Positions 60,303 through 64,000 of a stretch of DNA of 64,000 nucleotides are shown one piece after another. Each line of letters starts with the position of its first letter. Position 1 is the first letter of the stretch. The position numbers and the translations under genes were made by a program. The notes beneath the pieces are model-generated. The model did not search any database. It was given only the letters and a program-made list of their open reading frames with translations, and had not been told where the DNA came from. Origin of the DNA: CAZVVT01 sp964630595. Lineage in GTDB: Bacteria > Chlamydiota > Chlamydiia > Chlamydiales > VFKH01. The stretch covers positions 13,516 to 77,515 of the forward strand of contig CAZVVT010000004.1 in assembly GCA_964630595.1 (NCBI GenBank). The letters run 5' to 3'.

Positions 60303-61292
60303 TTACGCTGACGCAGCGATATCGGTCAATGCTGCAGCGCGCTTCAAACGGTCGTTGATGGCACGTCCAATCCCCACGTCTTCGACCTCTTCGGCCAAGA
60401 TGATGTCGATGCCTTGCGTATCGAGAAAGCGGAGGGCGGCAAAGAGGTTTTTCGCAGCTTCCACCAGGCTCTGTTTGGGGGAGAGCTGGATTTGGCAGCA
60501 GATGGAGGGGTGGCGGTAGAGATGGCAAAAGCTTAAGACGGCGATTTTACGCCCTTTATAGCGGTTGAGCAGCTCTTCAATGTTGCCGAGAATCAGGGGC
60601 TTGGAAGGGGCGTAATGGGTCTTTAATGAGCCGGGAACAACTGGTGCACGTCGCGCCGGTGCTTGAGGCAAGCAGTCGAGGTCATTGCCGATCAGCTCAC
60701 GGATGCGCTCTTCAGAGATGGCGCCTTGACGGAAGATGCGCACCTTGCCATCAATGATGCCCACAATGGTCGACTCGATTCCAACGCTACAAGGACCGCC
60801 ATCGAGAATGTAGGAGGTGAAGCTGCCCAGCTGCGCCTGCACGTGCTCGGGCGTGGTGGGGCTGACATATCCAAAGGGGTTGGCACTGGGGGCGGCGAGG
60901 GGAAAGTCGAGAGATTGCAGCAGTTGCAATGTCAGCGGGTGGTTGGGCACGCGGATGGCGACTAAGTTGCTGGAGGCGGTGACCAGGCCGCTAACGCACT
61001 CTTTTTTAGGAAGGAGAAGAGTGAGGGGGCCGGGCCAGAAGGCGCGCGCTAAAATCTCCAGCTGTCGGGGGAAGGAGAGAATGTATTTGGAGGCTTCTAC
61101 GAGGCTGGGAACGTGGACGATCAGGGGATCAGAAAAGGGCCGTTCTTTCGCTTTAAAGATCGAGAGAACGGCTCTCTCATCAAGGGCATTGGCGGCAAGA
61201 CCGTACACGGTCTCCGTAGGAATGGCAACCAGGCGCCCTTTGCGGAGCTCTTCAGCAGCAATCTCTACGTTTGTTCCAACACTTCCTTTCAT
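60303..61292 (-). CDS. tsaC: Threonylcarbamoyl-AMP synthase (Sua5/TsaC-type)
   Basis: Makes threonylcarbamoyl-AMP for the universal t6A37 tRNA modification. The N-terminal YrdC domain is clear: GRLVAIPTETVYGLAANA, KERPFSDPLIVHV, LVAIRVPNHPL and FPLAAPSANPFG. Unlike the short TsaC, this 329-residue protein continues with a Sua5 domain (APVVPGSLKTHYAPSKPLIL), so it is of Sua5 type. It ends 12 nt before fdx. Its start lies 9 nt beyond the tRNA-Pro 3' end, on the same strand, so both may be on one transcript. Confidence 0.93.
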   Translation of the reverse strand: MKGSVGTNVEIAAEELRKGRLVAIPTETVYGLAANALDERAVLSIFKAKERPFSDPLIVHVPSLVEASKYILSFPRQLEILARAFWPGPLTLLLPKKECVSGLVTASSNLVAIRVPNHPLTLQLLQSLDFPLAAPSANPFGYVSPTTPEHVQAQLGSFTSYILDGGPCSVGIESTIVGIIDGKVRIFRQGAISEERIRELIGNDLDCLPQAPARRAPVVPGSLKTHYAPSKPLILGNIEELLNRYKGRKIAVLSFCHLYRHPSICCQIQLSPKQSLVEAAKNLFAALRFLDTQGIDIILAEEVEDVGIGRAINDRLKRAAALTDIAASA

Positions 61293-61300
61293 AATTTTTA

Positions 61301-61377
61301 TTCGGAGCAGAGGGATTTGAACCCCCGACCTACTGCTCCCAAAGCAGCCGCGCTAGCCAAGCTGCGCTATGCTCCGA
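61301..61377 (-). tRNA. tRNA-Pro (TGG)
   Basis: 77-nt cloverleaf on the minus strand: acceptor TCGGAGC pairs with GCTCCGA, the anticodon loop TTTGGGA gives TGG, the T arm has GTTCAAAT and the discriminator is A. CCA is not encoded. It stands between adk (divergent) and tsaC. Confidence 0.95.
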
Positions 61378-61468
61378 TCACAGAAGTCCTAGAACTGCCG
61401 TGACTTGGATAAACAGAATAACGCATAAGGGCTTTTTTCCAAATCCAAAAAAATGTACGCTCTTCGTC

Positions 61469-62035
61469 GTGTATAAAACCATTCTACTCTTTGGCCCTCC
61501 CGGCGTAGGGAAGGGGACTTTAGCGAAAGCTTTGGTGCGCGGCTCTTCCTTAGTGCACCTCTCTTCCGGAGACATGTTCCGCGGGATGGATCCTCATTCA
61601 GAAGCGGGCAAGCTCTTTCGCAGCTTTGCCGATAAGGGACAGCTGCTGCCCGACGAAGCAACAGTCACGATCTGGAAATCCTATGTAGAGGGGCTGGGAG
61701 TCAAAGACAAGATCCTTCTTCTCGACGGCATTCCGCGCACGCAGCGGCAAGTGGAGCTCATGAAGCCCTATATCGACATCTTAGGGGTTCTTGTTTTGGA
61801 TGTCTCGGACCGCAAAACCCTCTTCCAGCGCATTGCGAAGCGGGCACGCGAGGAGAATCGTGTCGACGATGCCGACGAGGCGGTTTTTGTGAAGCGATTG
61901 GCTGTTTTTGATGAGCAGACAAAGGATGTGCTTTCCTCAATTGACCCGAAACTGCAACATCGCATTCATGCCGATGGCACGCCGCAAGCGGTCGAGCAAG
62001 AGGCGCGGGCAGTATTGTGGCAATTAAAGCTCTGA
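61469..62035 (+). CDS. adk: Adenylate kinase (short form)
   Basis: Interconverts ATP+AMP and 2 ADP. P-loop LLFGPPGVGKGTLAKAL, AMP-binding LSSGDMFRGM and LLLDGIPRTQRQVELM, and the core arginine region IAKRAREENRVDDADEAVFV are present. The LID is replaced by a short loop, giving a protein of about 188 residues, as in chlamydial and eukaryotic short forms. The start is uncertain: GTG at 61469 gives the family N-terminus; an ATG at 61400 adds 23 unmatched residues. It overlaps recF by 19 nt. Confidence 0.9.
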   Translation: MYKTILLFGPPGVGKGTLAKALVRGSSLVHLSSGDMFRGMDPHSEAGKLFRSFADKGQLLPDEATVTIWKSYVEGLGVKDKILLLDGIPRTQRQVELMKPYIDILGVLVLDVSDRKTLFQRIAKRAREENRVDDADEAVFVKRLAVFDEQTKDVLSSIDPKLQHRIHADGTPQAVEQEARAVLWQLKL

Positions 62036-63033
62036 CTTTAAAGAATGTTCGCTGTTTAAAAGATGAAACCTTTGTCTTTGGAAAGGACAACTGGGTTACG
62101 GGACCGAATGCCAGCGGGAAAACTACTCTTTTAGAAGCACTCGTCTATTTTGTGCGCGCAGGTTCCTTTCGCACCAAACGGCTGCAAGATTTGATTGCGC
62201 GGGGAAGTGAAGAGGCTACCATCGAGCTCTTCTTCGATAAGTGCGGTGTTGATCAGGTGCTGCGCCTTCATCTCACGCCGGAAAAAAAGAGCGTTGTCCA
62301 CAACCAAACGATCTACACTTCGGCCCTGCAAGTAATGGGCATCATTCAAGGCGTAATGGTGAGCGCTGATGATGGAGAAATTCTCATGGGGCCACCGCCG
62401 GTGCGCAGGCGCCTGCTCGATCTACTTCTCGCTCAGGCAGATCCTCTCTACGTGCATCATCTCTTGCGTTATGGGCGGGCGCTGAAGCATCGCAACGCCT
62501 GTTTGAAGCAGCAGCTGCGCGGACCGCTCGATGCTTTTGAAGCGCATATGGCCGTCTCTGCAACCTATCTGTGGAATGCGCGCGACCAGTTGTTGAAAAG
62601 CCTTTCACAGAGCACCCAGAGGCGCTTTCAGAAGCTCTTTCCTGCAGAGCTATCGATGACATGGAACGCAGGTGATCCGGAATTTGTCGAGCAGCTTAAG
62701 AAGGGGCGTGAGGCCGATTTTCGCCTTGGATACACCCGCAGAGGGCCTCACCGCGATGATATTGGATTTACGATCGACGGCATGGAGGCCAAGCAATTCG
62801 CTAGTGAAGGGCAGAGGCGGCTTGCGGTCTTTGCGCTTAAGTTTGCACAGTGGGATTGGCTGAATGAGATGTGCGTAGAAAAACCTTTTTTCGCCATTGA
62901 TGAGTGGGGTCAGGGGCTTGATCAACAGCACAAAGGGTTGTTGAAAGAGCAGCTGCAGGAGTTGGGGCAAGTTTTTGCGACGGTTCCTGGAGAAAGCTTA
63001 GCGCTTACGATGTCTCATTCTGTAGACGCATAG
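62017..63033 (+). CDS. recF: DNA replication and repair protein RecF
   Basis: ABC-type ATPase that helps load RecA at gaps. Walker A WVTGPNASGKTTLLEALVYF, the signature RTKRLQDLIARG-like region, the ABC signature region KQFASEGQRRLAVFALKFAQ and Walker B FFAIDEWGQGLDQQ are present. 338 residues, close to the usual 360. Starts with GTG inside the end of adk, and its 3' end overlaps dnaN by 29 nt. Confidence 0.92.
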   Translation: MAIKALTLKNVRCLKDETFVFGKDNWVTGPNASGKTTLLEALVYFVRAGSFRTKRLQDLIARGSEEATIELFFDKCGVDQVLRLHLTPEKKSVVHNQTIYTSALQVMGIIQGVMVSADDGEILMGPPPVRRRLLDLLLAQADPLYVHHLLRYGRALKHRNACLKQQLRGPLDAFEAHMAVSATYLWNARDQLLKSLSQSTQRRFQKLFPAELSMTWNAGDPEFVEQLKKGREADFRLGYTRRGPHRDDIGFTIDGMEAKQFASEGQRRLAVFALKFAQWDWLNEMCVEKPFFAIDEWGQGLDQQHKGLLKEQLQELGQVFATVPGESLALTMSHSVDA

Positions 63034-64000
63034 GCATGAGGATGAAGAGCGTCTTGTGGGAATCGGTGATGACGCCGGGATTGAAGGCATCAGTTAATTG
63101 CAGTGAAAAGCTCTCGCCCTCCAAGTGGCGCAAGATATCGAGAAGGTAGGCTGGATTGAAGGCGATAGTGAGCCCTTTGCCCTCTAATTGGATGGGCATG
63201 GAAACGCGGCCTTCGCCTACCTCGCCATTGGCCGCTTCGAGAGTGAGTTCGCCGGATTGGAAGGAAAACTGGACGGCTTGGTTCTGCTCCGTGGTAAAGA
63301 GGGCGATTTGGCGCAGCAGGGCCATGAGCTCTTCACGGTCGATGGTCGCCCGAATGGGGCAGCTTTTGGGAATGACGCGGTCGAAGTTGGGAAAGTCGCC
63401 TGTCAAAAGCTTAGAAACCAGCAGGAAGCCACCCACCTCTAGGCCGATGCGGTCCGTCATGAGGTGAAGGCGGGCGGTCTCATCGCTGTCGGAGAGCATC
63501 TTCTGCATCTCTTCGACGGCTTTGAGGGGCAGGGTGAAGTTCCCGGAGAAGTCAGAGGGCAAGTTGAGCTGCAGTTCCGTGCGAGCCAGTCGTTTGCCAT
63601 CCGTGCCCACCAGCGTAGCAACACCGCCTTGCAGGCCGAGGAAGAGGCCCATGAGGGTATAGCGACTGTCTTCGCGGGCCACGGCAAAGGAGGTGAGCCA
63701 AAGAGCCTTCTTCAGCACGGCTTGGGGAATGTCGACGGTGACGGCGCTCTTGAGGGAGGGGAGTTTGGGGAAGTCGTTGACTTGCAGGCCGTGGAGCTTG
63801 AACCGGGAGGGGCCGGAGGAGACCTCTGTGACGGAGCCGGGGGCGTGCAGCTGCAGTTGGCTGGTAGAGAGCTCGCGGATCAGTTGGAGGAAGCGGCGTG
63901 CGGAGACGGTGGCGGAGCCCTGTTTGGAGACTTCAGCGGGGATGATACAGCGCACACCCACAGTCAGGTCGGTGACGGTGATCTCGAGACCCCCTTGCGT
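63005..64000 (-). CDS. dnaN: DNA polymerase III beta clamp, N-terminus cut by window edge
   Basis: Sliding clamp that holds the replicative polymerase on DNA. The visible 331 residues begin inside domain I (TQGGLEITVTDLTVGVRCII) and continue through domains II and III, including SARRFLQLIRELS, VARE-type YTLMGLFLGLQGG and LVGTDGKRLARTEL, and the C-terminal ILMPMRLQNETS. The first 30-odd residues lie beyond 64000. The GTG at 63961 is an internal valine, not the start. It converges on recF with a 29-nt overlap. Confidence 0.94.
   Translation of the reverse strand, partial: TQGGLEITVTDLTVGVRCIIPAEVSKQGSATVSARRFLQLIRELSTSQLQLHAPGSVTEVSSGPSRFKLHGLQVNDFPKLPSLKSAVTVDIPQAVLKKALWLTSFAVAREDSRYTLMGLFLGLQGGVATLVGTDGKRLARTELQLNLPSDFSGNFTLPLKAVEEMQKMLSDSDETARLHLMTDRIGLEVGGFLLVSKLLTGDFPNFDRVIPKSCPIRATIDREELMALLRQIALFTTEQNQAVQFSFQSGELTLEAANGEVGEGRVSMPIQLEGKGLTIAFNPAYLLDILRHLEGESFSLQLTDAFNPGVITDSHKTLFILMPMRLQNETS

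Noticed and set aside
61301..62035. tRNA-Pro as an integration attachment site
   Set aside because: No integrase, phage gene or direct repeat of the tRNA end is seen nearby.

Overview
This window is a chromosomal segment from a member of the Chlamydiae, most likely an environmental (Parachlamydiales-type) lineage and not the genus Chlamydia. The signs are a protein kinase-like domain fused to a formylglycine-generating-enzyme (FGE) fold as in chlamydial Pkn1, a free-standing SET-domain protein like the chlamydial histone methyltransferase NUE, a very short RodZ, and several neighbourhoods also found in chlamydial genomes: pepF-groES-groEL, ssb-pepA, gmk next to an omega-like ORF and metG, and rpmG-lolE-lolD. 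A complete cytochrome bo-type quinol oxidase operon and several very large unrecognised proteins point to an amoeba- or protist-associated relative. Base composition looks close to half G+C by eye, richer than the well-known chlamydiae; I did not compute it. I do not name a genus.

Layout. 1-4.6 kb (minus strand): a tightly packed run of a small hypothetical gene, rpiA, a BFN-family nuclease, ptsH (HPr), pepF, groES and groEL, the last cut off by the window edge. 4.6-8.1 kb: a predicted pseudokinase-FGE protein, small membrane and secreted proteins, a decayed gene fragment, a palindrome and a G10 tract. 8.2-14.6 kb (plus): a TPR protein, mgtE, ssb, pepA, corA. 14.6-21.4 kb: omega-like, gmk and yicC (minus), metG and a hypothetical gene with a tandemly duplicated tail (plus), recD2 and a PEBP protein (minus). 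21.5-24.0 kb: an orphan phosphoribosyltransferase-like protein, tRNA-Asn, a 58-residue ORF coupled to cutA, and two small exported proteins.

24.1-32.2 kb is an envelope and secretion region. A minus-strand cluster encodes a GH64-like secreted protein, an OprB-type porin, an exported acetamidase/formamidase-family protein and a small exported protein. A 167-bp foldback element with terminal inverted repeats sits exactly at the stop codon of the amidase gene. An outer-membrane barrel protein diverges from this cluster. 33.4-38.1 kb carries cyoABCDE. 38.1-44.5 kb has a TPR protein, the SET-domain protein, hypotheticals, an outer-membrane protein with a HEXXGH motif, a one-domain alkyltransferase and an RlmL-like methyltransferase.

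44.5-53.7 kb is the most unusual part. Two overlapping giant genes (1391 and 1239 codons) share an N-terminal module, and the second ends in a papain/C39-like region. Convergent to them is a gene with a CX5R phosphatase signature (CKDGIDR), coupled to lolD. These three are my best candidates for an undescribed host-interaction set, and this is inference. 53.7-64 kb returns to housekeeping: lolD, lolE, rpmG, a tiny basic protein, holA-like, rsmI-like, an AsmA-like protein, rodZ, a DUF1858-IscA fusion with fdx, tsaC/sua5, tRNA-Pro, a short adenylate kinase, recF and a partial dnaN. Every stretch over 300 bases is covered by a gene. No rRNA, CRISPR array, complete insertion sequence or phage gene was seen.
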